A stretch of DNA of 64,000 nucleotides from Tumebacillus algifaecis (GTDB taxonomy: Bacteria > Bacillota > Bacilli > Tumebacillales > Tumebacillaceae). Positions 23,764 to 31,573 of this stretch are shown piece after piece. The position numbers and the translations under genes were made by a program. The number at the start of each line of letters is the position of its first letter. Within the stretch, counting starts at the first letter, position 1. The stretch is taken from positions 4,015,501 to 4,079,500 of the forward strand of contig NZ_CP022657.1 of NCBI RefSeq assembly GCF_002243515.1, in the 5' to 3' direction. The notes under the pieces are model-generated. The model did no database searches, was not told the origin of the DNA, and saw only the letters and a list, made by a program, of their open reading frames with translations.

Positions 23764-24420
23764 TTACAGCACCTCCACCAAAACTGCGCTGGCCGCTTGC
23801 AGAGCGGCAAACGCCTCTTTCATTCGCCAAGCCGACTTGTCACGCGGACCGACAGCGTTCGAGATCGCGCGGATCTCCAGCACCGGAAGGCCCCGATCAT
23901 GAGCGGCAAATGCCACCCCAAAGCCTTCCATCGCCTCAGCAACAGCACCGGGCACGCGATCGGCAAGTTCTGAGGCGGTGGCTGCAGTGCCCGTCACCGT
24001 GGACAAGGTGAGCACTGGGCCTGTCGTCACCGTCAGCCCTGCCGTCCGCATCGCCTCTGTCACCTTCTGCACCAATACGGCATCGACCGGCACGCGGGAG
24101 GAACCGAAGCCCAACTTCTCCACACTGCAATAGCCCTCCGCCGTCTCCGCACCCAGATCGGCCGCCAAGATGTCGCTTGCCACCACCAGCGAGCCAACCT
24201 CGGCCCGCCCGGGAAAACCGCCGCCGATTCCGGCGCTGATGACCAGTCGATACTCTGCAGCAGCCAACGCCTGCGCCGTGCGGACTGCTGCCGCCACAGG
24301 ACCGACTCCGGCCACTCGCACGTCGAAGCGTGCCGTGTCGCCAAGCCCGCGCACGATCGCCTCGCGCTCCGCTTCGACGGCCACCATGATCAGCACTCGC
24401 TTTGCTTGATACTCCTTCAT
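23764..24420 (-). CDS. mqnB: Futalosine hydrolase
   Basis: The 218-aa protein is of the nucleoside phosphorylase/MTAN fold, with RVLIMVAVEAEREAIVRGL at the start, VISAGIGGGFPGRAEVGSLVVA near residue 80 and VAEAMEGFGVAFAA near 165, the last being the ME(G)xG ribose-binding segment. It removes the base from futalosine to give dehypoxanthine futalosine. Placement directly before mqnD makes this the right reading rather than a general MTA/SAH nucleosidase. AAGGGGAA precedes its ATG. Confidence 0.93.
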   Translation of the reverse strand: MKEYQAKRVLIMVAVEAEREAIVRGLGDTARFDVRVAGVGPVAAAVRTAQALAAAEYRLVISAGIGGGFPGRAEVGSLVVASDILAADLGAETAEGYCSVEKLGFGSSRVPVDAVLVQKVTEAMRTAGLTVTTGPVLTLSTVTGTAATASELADRVPGAVAEAMEGFGVAFAAHDRGLPVLEIRAISNAVGPRDKSAWRMKEAFAALQAASAVLVEVL

Positions 24421-24508
24421 CTACCCGATTCCCCTTCATGAAAAACAAACTTTACACGATTCGATATCCTCTACATTGTAGCGAACAAGCACGCAGCAGG
24501 TCAAAAAA

Positions 24509-24545
24509 GAGTCCTTCCGCAGCAGCTGCCAGCGCGGAAGGACTC
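24509..24545 (-). terminator. Terminator after the 121-aa VOC gene
   Basis: A 12-base perfect stem (24509-24520 with 24534-24545) precedes a T run on the minus strand, just after the VOC gene stop at 24560. Confidence 0.9.
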
Positions 24546-24559
24546 CTCCGTTCAATCCG

Positions 24560-24925
24560 TTAAAACATGCAGGCTTCCAAGCGGTTGCCATCGAGGTCGT
24601 GGAAGATAAAGTAGCTCACGCCCCCGCCCGTCTGGATCGGTTCAACCTCTACACCTCGCTCTGTGAGCACCGCGTGCACGCGTTCGATCTCTTTTGTGAA
24701 CAAGATCGGGTAACTCCCCGCCGCGCCTTTGCTCGGACGGGTTTCCCCTGCGCGAAGCTGATAGAGCGAGATCGGCGTTTCTGACAGATTTAACACCAGA
24801 TATCCTTCCGCTTCGTCATAGTACCCTGCTGTCAAACCAAGCTTCTGCTCATACCACGCGCGCGCCGCTTGCAAGTCTTGGACGCGCAGAATCACCGTAT
24901 CGACACGCTCAAACAACTTTTCCAT
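24560..24925 (-). CDS. VOC-superfamily protein (glyoxalase/bleomycin resistance-like)
   Basis: The 121-aa protein has the two-module VOC fold: VDTVILRVQDLQAARAWYEQKLGL at the start, GYLVLNLSETPISLYQL, and the C-terminal YFIFHDLDGNRLEACMF with the metal-ligand Glu. Its substrate is unknown; members range from glyoxalases to antibiotic-binding proteins. GAGGTGTC precedes the ATG. It is a single-gene unit with its own terminator, between mqnB and the GNAT gene on the same strand. Confidence 0.87.
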   Translation of the reverse strand: MEKLFERVDTVILRVQDLQAARAWYEQKLGLTAGYYDEAEGYLVLNLSETPISLYQLRAGETRPSKGAAGSYPILFTKEIERVHAVLTERGVEVEPIQTGGGVSYFIFHDLDGNRLEACMF

Positions 24926-25031
24926 CCTGACACCTCATTTTCAAAAGATACAAATAGCATACAAAAAACGGAAATTTCTGTCTATCGTTCCGGCACCAAA
25001 AGATAACACGCTGACCGTCTGGCCGACGCGT

Positions 25032-25484
25032 CTAGCGATCGAGGATTTGCAAAATGTCAGTCTGGTTGACAGCACGATGATCGTTCAGTACAGCTCTCTG
25101 TGCAAAGCCCAATCGGGCAAAAAACGGCGCGGTCGCTTCCGGCGAAAAGAGGAACACCCTGCGCAACGCGGAATCGAGATCGGCATAGTACGCTTCCATA
25201 TCCTGTAGCACCGCGTGAAACAGTTCGGTCCCATGCCCTTGCTGGCGACGCGTCGCGATGATGCGGATGCCCGTCAGTTGCGCAAGGCCCGCGCGGACTC
25301 CTTCCCGCCGACCCCAGCTGGCGAATCCGACGACGAAGCCCTTGTCCTCCAGCAACAGAGCTCGCTCCACCTGCAAGTGTTGCCAGGCGTAGCGCTCCGC
25401 TTCTCCCAAGTGCGGGCTGAGATGTTGCAGATATTCACGGACCAGATAGGGCTGGTCTTGCTCTTGTGCAACTCGAATCTGCAT
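25032..25484 (-). CDS. GNAT-family N-acetyltransferase
   Basis: The 150-aa protein has the GNAT fold, with the acetyl-CoA pyrophosphate loop RIIATRRQQGHGTELF near residue 95 and a C-terminal FSPEATAPFFARLGF, the usual beta5-alpha4 element. The chosen ATG (25484) has AGGAGG eight bases upstream; a longer reading to 25511 would include that site in the coding region. Substrate unknown. Directly upstream (25536-25605) lie two 23-bp direct repeats that may be operators. Confidence 0.87.
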   Translation of the reverse strand: MQIRVAQEQDQPYLVREYLQHLSPHLGEAERYAWQHLQVERALLLEDKGFVVGFASWGRREGVRAGLAQLTGIRIIATRRQQGHGTELFHAVLQDMEAYYADLDSALRRVFLFSPEATAPFFARLGFAQRAVLNDHRAVNQTDILQILDR

Positions 25485-25535
25485 TAAGGATTCCTCCTGT
25501 TGAAACAACATCTATTCTCCAAATAGAGAACAGCT

Positions 25536-25605
25536 TACCGAGTATAGCTTATTTTACAGTCGTGTAAAAGAATGAGAACACGTACCGAGTATAACTTATT
25601 ACACA
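25536..25605. repeat. Pair of ~23-bp direct repeats upstream of the GNAT gene
   Basis: The unit TACCGAGTATARCTTATTW and its continuation occurs at 25536-25558 and 25583-25605, 47 bases apart from start to start, in the same orientation, with three differences. It lies in the upstream region of the minus-strand GNAT gene and could be a pair of regulator-binding sites. Confidence 0.7.
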
Positions 25606-25733
25606 GCGGTACAATCAATAAAAATAGAATCTCGCTGAAATGGAGCTGACGAGTTTGCCCCCGCGAATGATTTTCACCTCATCTCCGCGTCCAGACTTGA
25701 TGACTCCTTTGCACAGCCCCGATCCGTGCACAT

Positions 25734-25760
25734 AAAAAACCCCGCCGTGACAGGCGGGGT
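25734..25760 (-). terminator. Terminator of alaS
   Basis: A perfect eight-base GC-rich stem (ACCCCGCC/GGCGGGGT) with a six-base loop, followed by a T run on the minus strand, 35 bases after the alaS stop. Confidence 0.9.
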
Positions 25761-25794
25761 CTTCAGGTTGCATCTTGATGCATGTTTACAGCTT

Positions 25795-28419
25795 TTACAG
25801 CATGCCAGCGAGGATCGACGACGCTTGGTTGAGCGCCTCTTGCAGTTTGGAGACATCTTTGCCCCCCGCTTGCGCCAGTTCCGGGCGCCCGCCACCGCCG
25901 CCGCCCGTGATGGCAGCGACCTCTTTGACGATTTTGCCAGCTTGGATGCCACGGCCATTTAGGTCTTTGGTCACGGCGACGACAAAAGATACTTTGTCTT
26001 CACCTTGCGCTGCACCCAGCACGATCACGCCCGACTCGATGCGGTTTTTCATGTCATCTGCAATGTTGCGCAGACCATCCATGTCCACACCGTCCAGCTT
26101 CGCGGCGAGGAAAGGCACACCGGACACTTCGGTCATCTGGCCGAGCAGATTGCCTACTTCTCCAGCTGCCAGTTTGCCTTTCAGACCTTCGATCTCCTTG
26201 CTGAGATCTTTGATGTTCGCTTGCAGATGATCGATGCGGTTCGGCAGGTCGTTGACATTGGCGCGCAGTTTCCCTGCTGCCTCTTGAAGCAGACGCTCTT
26301 GGCCGACCACAAATTCATACGCACCTTTTCCGGTCACCGCTTCGACGCGACGGATGCCTGCGCCAATCGAGGCCTCGGAGACGAGTTTGAACAGGCCGAT
26401 CTCACCTGTCGAACGAACATGACAGCCGCCACACAGCTCGACCGAATAGTCGCCCGCTTTGACGACGCGGACCACATCGCCATATTTTTCACCGAACAGC
26501 GCCATCGCGCCAAGCTTCTTCGCGTCGTCGATCGCCATTTCGTTGATCTCAACCACTGCGTTCGCCCAGATCTGCTCATTGACTTTGCGTTCGACAAGCG
26601 CCATCTCATCTGCAGTCATGCCCGACAGATGGGAGAAGTCAAAGCGCAGGCGATCCGGTCCGACCAGCGAGCCCGCCTGTGCCACATGTTCGCCGAGCAC
26701 TTCACGCAGCGCTTTGTGCAACAAGTGTGTCGCGGTGTGGTTGCGGGTGATGCTCACACGGCGCTCGTGGTCGATCGACGCTTCGACAGTAGCAAGTGCT
26801 GCCACCGTGCCGGAGAGGACTTTCGCTTTGTGCAGGTTGTAGCCGTTCGGAGCTTTTTGCACGTCGGTCACTTGGACGATCGCCGATTCACCGACGGTGA
26901 TCAGACCGATGTCTGCCACCTGACCGCCCGACTCGGCGTAGAACGGAGTGCGGTCGAGGAACAGTTCGATCTCATCTCCCTCATGTGCTTCGGTGACGAT
27001 TTCACCATCTTTGATCATCGCCAGCACGGTCGCCGGAGCTGCTGTCTCGCTGTAGCCAACGAAGTCGGAGTTGATTTTGATCTCCTCGTACAGGCTGGTT
27101 TGCACCGCCATGGAAGCAACATCTTTGCGTGCCGCCCGTGCGCGTTGGCGCTGCTCGTTCAAAGCTTCTTCAAATCCTGCGCGGTCGATCGAGATGCCTT
27201 GCTCCGCACAGATGTCTTCCGTCAGGTCGATCGGGAAACCGTACGTATCATAGAGGCGGAACGCTTGATCGCCCGGAAGAACGTTGTTCCCTTCAGCTTT
27301 AACCCGCTCCAACACTTCTGCGAGCAGCGATTCACCGTCTGCCAGCGTGACGTGGAAGCGCTCTTCCTCCGCCTTGACGACGCGCTCGATAAACTCTTGT
27401 TTTTGCACAAGTTCCGAGTAATGTCCGCCCATGATGTCAACAACTACGCTGACCAGCGTGTACATGAACGGCTTTTCGATCCCGAGCACTTTGCCGCAGC
27501 GAACCGCACGGCGCAGCAGGCGACGGATCACATAGCCGCGACCTTCGTTGGACGGAAGCGCCCCGTCCCCGATCGAAAAGGCGACGGTGCGGACATGGTC
27601 CGCGATGACTTTGAACGCTACATCCCACTCCGCCTTCTCATGGTAAGGCTTCCCGGCGAGGCGAGCCGTCTCTTGAATGATCGGCTGGAACAGGTCGGTG
27701 TCGAAGTTGGTTTCCACGCCTTGCAAGATCAGGCAGAGCCGCTCCAGACCGGAACCGGTATCGATGTTCTTCTTCGGCAGTTCGTTGTACGAGCCGTCCG
27801 CATTGTGATTGAACTGTGTGAACACCAGGTTCCAAAATTCAAGGTAGCGGTTGCCGTCATGATTATCCGGATGGAACACATCATCTCGACCCATCTCCGG
27901 CTTCAGGTCGTAGAACAGCTCCGAGCACGGGCCGCACGGACCTTCGCCGATGTCCCAGAAGTTGTCTTCTTCGGTGCGAGCGATGCGCTCCGCTGGCAGA
28001 CCGATGTCGTTCGTCCAGTAGCCGAACGCCTCCTCGTCTTCCGTGTGGATCGTCACGTAGATGCGCTCTTTGTCGAATCCGAGTTCTTCTGTCGCAAACT
28101 CCCACGCCCAGTGGATCGCTTCCTTCTTGAAATAGTCGCCGATCGAAAAGTTGCCCAGCATTTCAAACATGGTCTGGTGGCGGGCCGTTTTGCCTACGTT
28201 TTCAATGTCATTGGTGCGGATGCACTTTTGCGAGTTGGTCAGGCGCGGGTTGCGCGGAATCTCGCTGCCGTCAAAATATTTTTTTAGCGGCGCCATCCCC
28301 GCGTTGATCCAGAGCAAAGATGGATCGTTGTACGGTACAAGCGAGGCGCTCGGTACGATCTCATGCCCTTTCGATTCGAAAAATTTGAGCCAGCGATTGC
28401 GAATCTCTGTTGACTTCAT
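25795..28419 (-). CDS. alaS: Alanyl-tRNA synthetase
   Basis: The 874-aa class II synthetase charges tRNA-Ala. Visible parts are the catalytic start STEIRNRWLKFFESKGHEIVPS, motif 2 region MFEMLGNFSIGDYFKKEA, the editing-domain zinc motifs NHTATHLLH and CGGCHVRSTGEIG, and the C-terminal DHHA1 glycine-rich GGGGGGRPELAQAGGKD. A longer open frame to 28527 runs into the T-box terminator; the ATG at 28419 with GGAGGGAATTG is the start. It is controlled by a T-box leader immediately upstream. Confidence 0.98.
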   Translation of the reverse strand: MKSTEIRNRWLKFFESKGHEIVPSASLVPYNDPSLLWINAGMAPLKKYFDGSEIPRNPRLTNSQKCIRTNDIENVGKTARHQTMFEMLGNFSIGDYFKKEAIHWAWEFATEELGFDKERIYVTIHTEDEEAFGYWTNDIGLPAERIARTEEDNFWDIGEGPCGPCSELFYDLKPEMGRDDVFHPDNHDGNRYLEFWNLVFTQFNHNADGSYNELPKKNIDTGSGLERLCLILQGVETNFDTDLFQPIIQETARLAGKPYHEKAEWDVAFKVIADHVRTVAFSIGDGALPSNEGRGYVIRRLLRRAVRCGKVLGIEKPFMYTLVSVVVDIMGGHYSELVQKQEFIERVVKAEEERFHVTLADGESLLAEVLERVKAEGNNVLPGDQAFRLYDTYGFPIDLTEDICAEQGISIDRAGFEEALNEQRQRARAARKDVASMAVQTSLYEEIKINSDFVGYSETAAPATVLAMIKDGEIVTEAHEGDEIELFLDRTPFYAESGGQVADIGLITVGESAIVQVTDVQKAPNGYNLHKAKVLSGTVAALATVEASIDHERRVSITRNHTATHLLHKALREVLGEHVAQAGSLVGPDRLRFDFSHLSGMTADEMALVERKVNEQIWANAVVEINEMAIDDAKKLGAMALFGEKYGDVVRVVKAGDYSVELCGGCHVRSTGEIGLFKLVSEASIGAGIRRVEAVTGKGAYEFVVGQERLLQEAAGKLRANVNDLPNRIDHLQANIKDLSKEIEGLKGKLAAGEVGNLLGQMTEVSGVPFLAAKLDGVDMDGLRNIADDMKNRIESGVIVLGAAQGEDKVSFVVAVTKDLNGRGIQAGKIVKEVAAITGGGGGGRPELAQAGGKDVSKLQEALNQASSILAGML

Positions 28420-28445
28420 TTTCAATTCCCTCCTCGATAGATAAG

Positions 28446-28745
28446 AACAGCTACATAGCAACAAAAAAAGCCCTTCATCCCCAAAAAACAGGGACGAAAG
28501 GCGTTGTGCACACTCTCGCGGTACCACCCTGATTACCGAGCGCCTGGTCCAAGCCAGACAGTTCCGGTCACCTCAGATGTGCGGTAACGGGCACTAGCCG
28601 GCAGGTTTTGCCTGCACTCAGAAAGCAGCGTTCGGGCCTTCCATTCTGAAGAATCCTTTCAGCCTTGGGATTCTCTCTCTGGCAGCGGAAATCGGCCGTA
28701 CTATTCTTTCTTCATCGCGTTAAGCTTTTTCTAAGCTTCGGCTTC
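28446..28745 (-). promoter_or_regulatory. T-box leader of alaS (tRNA-sensing riboswitch)
   Basis: On the minus strand the near-invariant T-box AGGGTGGTACCGCG lies at 28530-28517. It is followed by a terminator hairpin (about 28507-28465) with a seven-base T run at 28471-28465. Upstream sequence to about 28745 forms the long stem I region. Uncharged tRNA would favour the antiterminator through the T-box bulge. The downstream gene implies an alanine specifier, which I did not locate with certainty. Confidence 0.93.
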
Positions 28746-28747
28746 TA

Positions 28748-28776
28748 TTATAGAAGCAGGAACTGATTTCGTAAAG
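28748..28776 (-). promoter_or_regulatory. Probable SigA promoter of the alaS leader
   Basis: On the minus strand TTTACG and TATAAT are separated by 17 bases just before the T-box leader. The -10 is a perfect match and the -35 a partial one. Confidence 0.65.
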
Positions 28777-29036
28777 AGCCCTGATTCAATCCTCTTTGCG
28801 CTAGTCTGACCCATCGCAAAGAGCGATATTCGTTGCCTGAGCTTCACAACCTTCCATAACCTCCCGGGACTTTTTCAATTTTTGCGACTTTTGCAACTTT
28901 CGAAGCCTATCTAACGTCCTATATAATGAAGCGGACAAGGAGAGCTCTAAAGCGTTTCTAAAAAACTATATCTTTATAATGATTGCAGTATTCAGATACT
29001 TTTAAAGTAATCGCCGTTCTCCTTTAGCGAACAACC
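28777..29036. other. Gene-free stretch between the alaS leader promoter and the repeat-peptide promoter
   Basis: I see no coding sequence of note and no RNA class that I recognise. It is AT-richer than flanking genes, with TATAAT-like strings at 28922 and 28975 that suggest extra plus-strand start points for the downstream peptide gene. Confidence 0.5.
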
Positions 29037-29065
29037 TTGTCAGTCCTACTAAACTATGCTATATT
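29037..29065 (+). promoter_or_regulatory. Probable SigA promoter of the VIIRGD-repeat protein gene
   Basis: TTGTCA and TATATT are separated by 17 bases. A perfect 8-base inverted repeat with a two-base centre (ACTTCAAT/ATTGAAGT, 29093-29110) lies about 28 bases past the -10, in the untranslated leader, and could be an operator or RNA hairpin. Confidence 0.65.
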
Positions 29066-29159
29066 CTTGTTGATGACTCTATTATTTTTGCCACTTCAAT
29101 CTATTGAAGTAGTAAAAAAGTCTCTTGTCCCCCCCGAGGGCAACTAGGAGGAGTTCTAC

Positions 29160-29432
29160 ATGAACAGAAAACTCGCAATCCTCAGTTTCGCAATCGCTGC
29201 CGTTACAGCACTCAGCTTCAGCTTTCAAGATGTCATTATCCGCGGTGATGTCCCCGACCTACAAGCGAAGGTTATCATCCGTGGAGACGTGCCAGACTTC
29301 GAGCAATTTGCTGTGATCATTCGCGGTGATACATTCTACCTCCAGAACAATGCGGTTGACATCCTTCTGGAAGATGAATCGGCCAGAAGAAGCAACCACG
29401 TGATCATCCGCGGCGGCACCCAGCATTCCTAA
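29160..29432 (+). CDS. Secreted repeat protein with four VIIRG(D/G) units; candidate peptide precursor
   Basis: I do not know this family. The 90-aa product has a signal peptide (basic MNRK then LAILSFAIAAVTALSFSF). A short body follows in which VIIRGD occurs at residues 25-30, 38-43 and 52-57, and VIIRGG at 81-86. The first two units extend to VIIRGDVPD with a 13-residue period. The units are encoded by different synonymous codons, so the peptide rather than the DNA seems conserved. The gene has a near-perfect promoter, AGGAGGAG seven bases before the ATG and its own terminator. Multi-copy short peptides after a signal sequence fit a processed signalling precursor; an adhesive or metal-binding surface protein is also possible. 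Confidence 0.8.
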   Translation: MNRKLAILSFAIAAVTALSFSFQDVIIRGDVPDLQAKVIIRGDVPDFEQFAVIIRGDTFYLQNNAVDILLEDESARRSNHVIIRGGTQHS

Positions 29433-29440
29433 GTAAAAAA

Positions 29441-29476
29441 ACAAAAACCACCTGACTCCGGTCAGGTAGTTTTTTT
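29441..29476 (+). terminator. Terminator of the repeat-protein gene
   Basis: CCACCTGAC pairs with GTCAGGT(A)G around a TCC(G) loop and is followed by seven T residues. Confidence 0.9.
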
Positions 29477-29481
29477 CTTGC

Positions 29482-29536
29482 AAAAAAGAGCCGATCTGTG
29501 TGCAAGTACACTTGCATTCAGAATCAGCTCTTTTTA
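29482..29536 (-). terminator. Terminator of ndoA
   Basis: On the minus strand a long imperfect stem (AAAGAGCTGATTCTG with CAGATCGGCTCTTT) encloses a smaller TGCAAGT/ACTTGCA hairpin and is followed by a T run, right after the ndoA stop. Confidence 0.8.
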
Positions 29537-29887
29537 TTAGAACTCGATGAGCCCCAAGGATATCATCAGTGACTCGTTCACCCTGGCCATCAGCTCATCG
29601 TCGAGATGAGTGATCTTATCGGTCAAACGTTGTTTATCGATTGTGCGGACTTGCTCCAACAGAATGACGGAGTCACGATCCAAACCGTAAGTTTTTGCGT
29701 CTATTTCCACATGGGTTGGCAGCTTCGCCTTTTGAATCTGCGCGGTAATCGCCGCGACAATCACCGTTGGACTAAATCGATTGCCGATGTCGTTCTGGAT
29801 GATGAGGACCGGTCGAAACCCGCCCTGCTCAGAACCAACGACGGGCGATAAATCAGCAAAATAGATGTCGCCGCGCTTTACATTCAC
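29537..29887 (-). CDS. ndoA: EndoA/MazF endoribonuclease toxin
   Basis: The 116-aa toxin of the PemK/MazF family starts [21 protein letters not shown], continues RPVLIIQND and ends MISLGLIEF, closely following Bacillus subtilis NdoA, which cleaves UACAU in single-stranded RNA. It starts at a GTG three bases after the antitoxin stop, so the pair is co-translated. It sits in the conserved order acpS-ydcC-alr-ndoAI-ndoA; the downstream rsb genes seen in Bacillus subtilis are absent here. Confidence 0.96.
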   Translation of the reverse strand: MNVKRGDIYFADLSPVVGSEQGGFRPVLIIQNDIGNRFSPTVIVAAITAQIQKAKLPTHVEIDAKTYGLDRDSVILLEQVRTIDKQRLTDKITHLDDELMARVNESLMISLGLIEF

Positions 29888-29890
29888 CGA

Positions 29891-30163
29891 CTACACCCCG
29901 CTAACTAAACGGTCTAGAGTTGTCTCCGCCTCTTCCTCCGCCAAAAACGCTTCTGATGCGATGTTTAGGTTAATCTTCGCCATTTCCAGATAGCCTTTTT
30001 GCAGCGACTCCCGAATATAGCGCTTCTTTCTCTCTTGCAGGTACAGGTTCATAGCCTCACGGATGAACTCGCTACGGTTCAGGTTTTCCTTTTCCACAAT
30101 ACCGTCCACTTCCTGCAACAGATGATTCGGTACACTAACCATAATGCGTTTGGTTTTGGACAA
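29891..30163 (-). CDS. ndoAI: EndoAI antitoxin (ribbon-helix-helix)
   Basis: The 90-aa protein has an N-terminal ribbon-helix-helix (KRIMVSVPNHLLQEVDGIV and RSEFIREAMNLYL) that binds operator DNA as a dimer. The acidic C-terminus (SEAFLAEEEAETTLDRLV) blocks the MazF toxin. The start is TTG with GGAGGTG seven bases upstream. It directly precedes ndoA and follows alr with a 130-base gap, where the operon's own promoter may lie. Confidence 0.94.
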   Translation of the reverse strand: MSKTKRIMVSVPNHLLQEVDGIVEKENLNRSEFIREAMNLYLQERKKRYIRESLQKGYLEMAKINLNIASEAFLAEEEAETTLDRLVSGV

Positions 30164-30293
30164 AACGCGGCACCTCCAAGCAACAATGCAAGATCCTTTA
30201 CACTAGACATCCAACGAGTATTATACCCATCATAGCCTAAGTATGTCAAAGCCCCTCGCCTTTCATACCAGTTTCGACCAGAAACGCAACTTG

Positions 30294-31454
30294 CTACATC
30301 GTTTGAACCTCTACAGTCTTACCTAAATGTTGAAATTTGCGCGGCACTCGGCGCCCGAGCACACACAGCACTTCATAGGTGATCGTGCCAATTTTGTCGG
30401 CCACTTCATCGAGCGGAATTTCCGAATTTCCCTGCCGTCCGTAGAGCACGACCTCATCACCCGTCTCGACCGCTTCGACCTCCGTCACGTCGAGCATGAG
30501 CTGATCCATACAGACACGGCCAACCACCGGAACGCGCATGCCACGGATCAACGCTTCCCCTTTGTTGGACAGCAGGCGCGAATAACCGTCCGCGTAGCCG
30601 ACGGGGATGGTGGCAATCTTCGATGGCGCTTTGGTTTCGAAGGTCGCCCCATAAGAAATCTTGGTTCCTGCCGGCACCTCTTTGAGGTGCACGACATGTG
30701 AGACAAAGCGCAGGGCTGGTTGGAGTTCCACATCTTTAGGCACTTCTTGTGACGGGTAATAGCCGTACATCGAGATGCCCAGTCGAACCATGTTGCCAGG
30801 GCAATTCGTATATTGGATGATGCCCGCACTATTCGATATATGCTGAAGCGGGATCTTCAGACCTGCAAGTTGCAAGCGTTCCAGCACAGCGGCAAAGCGG
30901 CTGATCTGCTCTTCCGCATAGGAGGAGTCCAGCTCGTCCGCAGTTGCAAAATGAGTGAAGATGCCTTCGAGGTTGATTCCCGGCATGTCGGCTGCCCGTT
31001 TGGCAAAGCCCACCACCTCGTCAAGGCCGGTAAAACCAAGCCGCCCCATCCCCGTATCGACTTTGAGGTGGATCTTTGCCTTGGTGTTCTGCTCGCGCGC
31101 CGCCCGATCCAAGGCGAGGAGCAGATCGGTGTTGAACACTGTCTGCGTCAGATCGTAGGTGACGATGTCTTTCGCAAAGTTGGTCGGGGTGTACCCTAAG
31201 ATCAAAATCGGGGCTGTAATCCCCGCCTCGCGTAGCTCGATCGCTTCGTCTGCCGCTGCTACGCCAAGGTATTCCGCTCCGTTTTGCAGGGCGATCTCCG
31301 CCACTTGGCTCGCTCCGTGACCATAGGCATTCGCTTTGACCACCGCCATCACTCCGGTGCCCGGAGGCAGAATTTGTTTCGACACGCGGACATTGTGTCC
31401 GATGGCATCGAGGTTGATCTCCGCCCAAGTTTGGCGTACATACTTCCCATCCAC
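30294..31454 (-). CDS. alr: Alanine racemase
   Basis: The 386-aa fold-type III PLP enzyme interconverts L- and D-alanine for peptidoglycan. The PLP lysine is in AVVKANAYGHGA near residue 40. The catalytic tyrosine is in KISYGATFETK near 265 and the C-terminal domain has VGRVCMDQLMLDVT. The start is a GTG. It lies between ydcC and ndoAI; a strong inverted repeat (31525-31553) separates it from ydcC. Confidence 0.96.
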   Translation of the reverse strand: MDGKYVRQTWAEINLDAIGHNVRVSKQILPPGTGVMAVVKANAYGHGASQVAEIALQNGAEYLGVAAADEAIELREAGITAPILILGYTPTNFAKDIVTYDLTQTVFNTDLLLALDRAAREQNTKAKIHLKVDTGMGRLGFTGLDEVVGFAKRAADMPGINLEGIFTHFATADELDSSYAEEQISRFAAVLERLQLAGLKIPLQHISNSAGIIQYTNCPGNMVRLGISMYGYYPSQEVPKDVELQPALRFVSHVVHLKEVPAGTKISYGATFETKAPSKIATIPVGYADGYSRLLSNKGEALIRGMRVPVVGRVCMDQLMLDVTEVEAVETGDEVVLYGRQGNSEIPLDEVADKIGTITYEVLCVLGRRVPRKFQHLGKTVEVQTM

Positions 31455-31524
31455 TTTGATTCACCGTCCCTTTGGTTGCTGGTTGTAAGAATTCGACAGT
31501 TGGGTGCCGGTTCCTGCTGAATAG

Positions 31525-31553
31525 GGGGAGTGCCACTTCGTTCGGCACTCCCT
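31525..31553 (-). promoter_or_regulatory. Stem-loop between ydcC and alr
   Basis: GGGAGTGCC pairs with GGCACTCCC around an 11-base loop. There is no T run on the minus strand, so it is more likely an mRNA-processing or stability hairpin, or a weak attenuator, than a terminator. Confidence 0.5.
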
Positions 31554-31573
31554 GATAAATTCGGACGAAATGA

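Noticed and set aside
25536-25605. Direct repeats as a CRISPR array
   Set aside because: Only two units, AT-rich, no regular spacer series and no cas genes in the window.
25641-25735. Short minus-strand frame reading RGDEVKIIRGGKLVSSI
   Set aside because: It looks protein-like but begins in the alaS terminator region, has only GTG starts and about 20-38 codons; not enough to support a gene.
26005-28287. 760-codon plus-strand open frame opposite alaS
   Set aside because: It is exactly antisense to the certain alaS gene. GC-rich codon use leaves the complementary frame open; the composition is Arg/His/Asp-rich and there is no ribosome-binding site.
31525-31553. Terminator between ydcC and alr
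   Set aside because: The stem is strong, but no T run follows on the minus strand, so I list it as a regulatory or processing hairpin instead.
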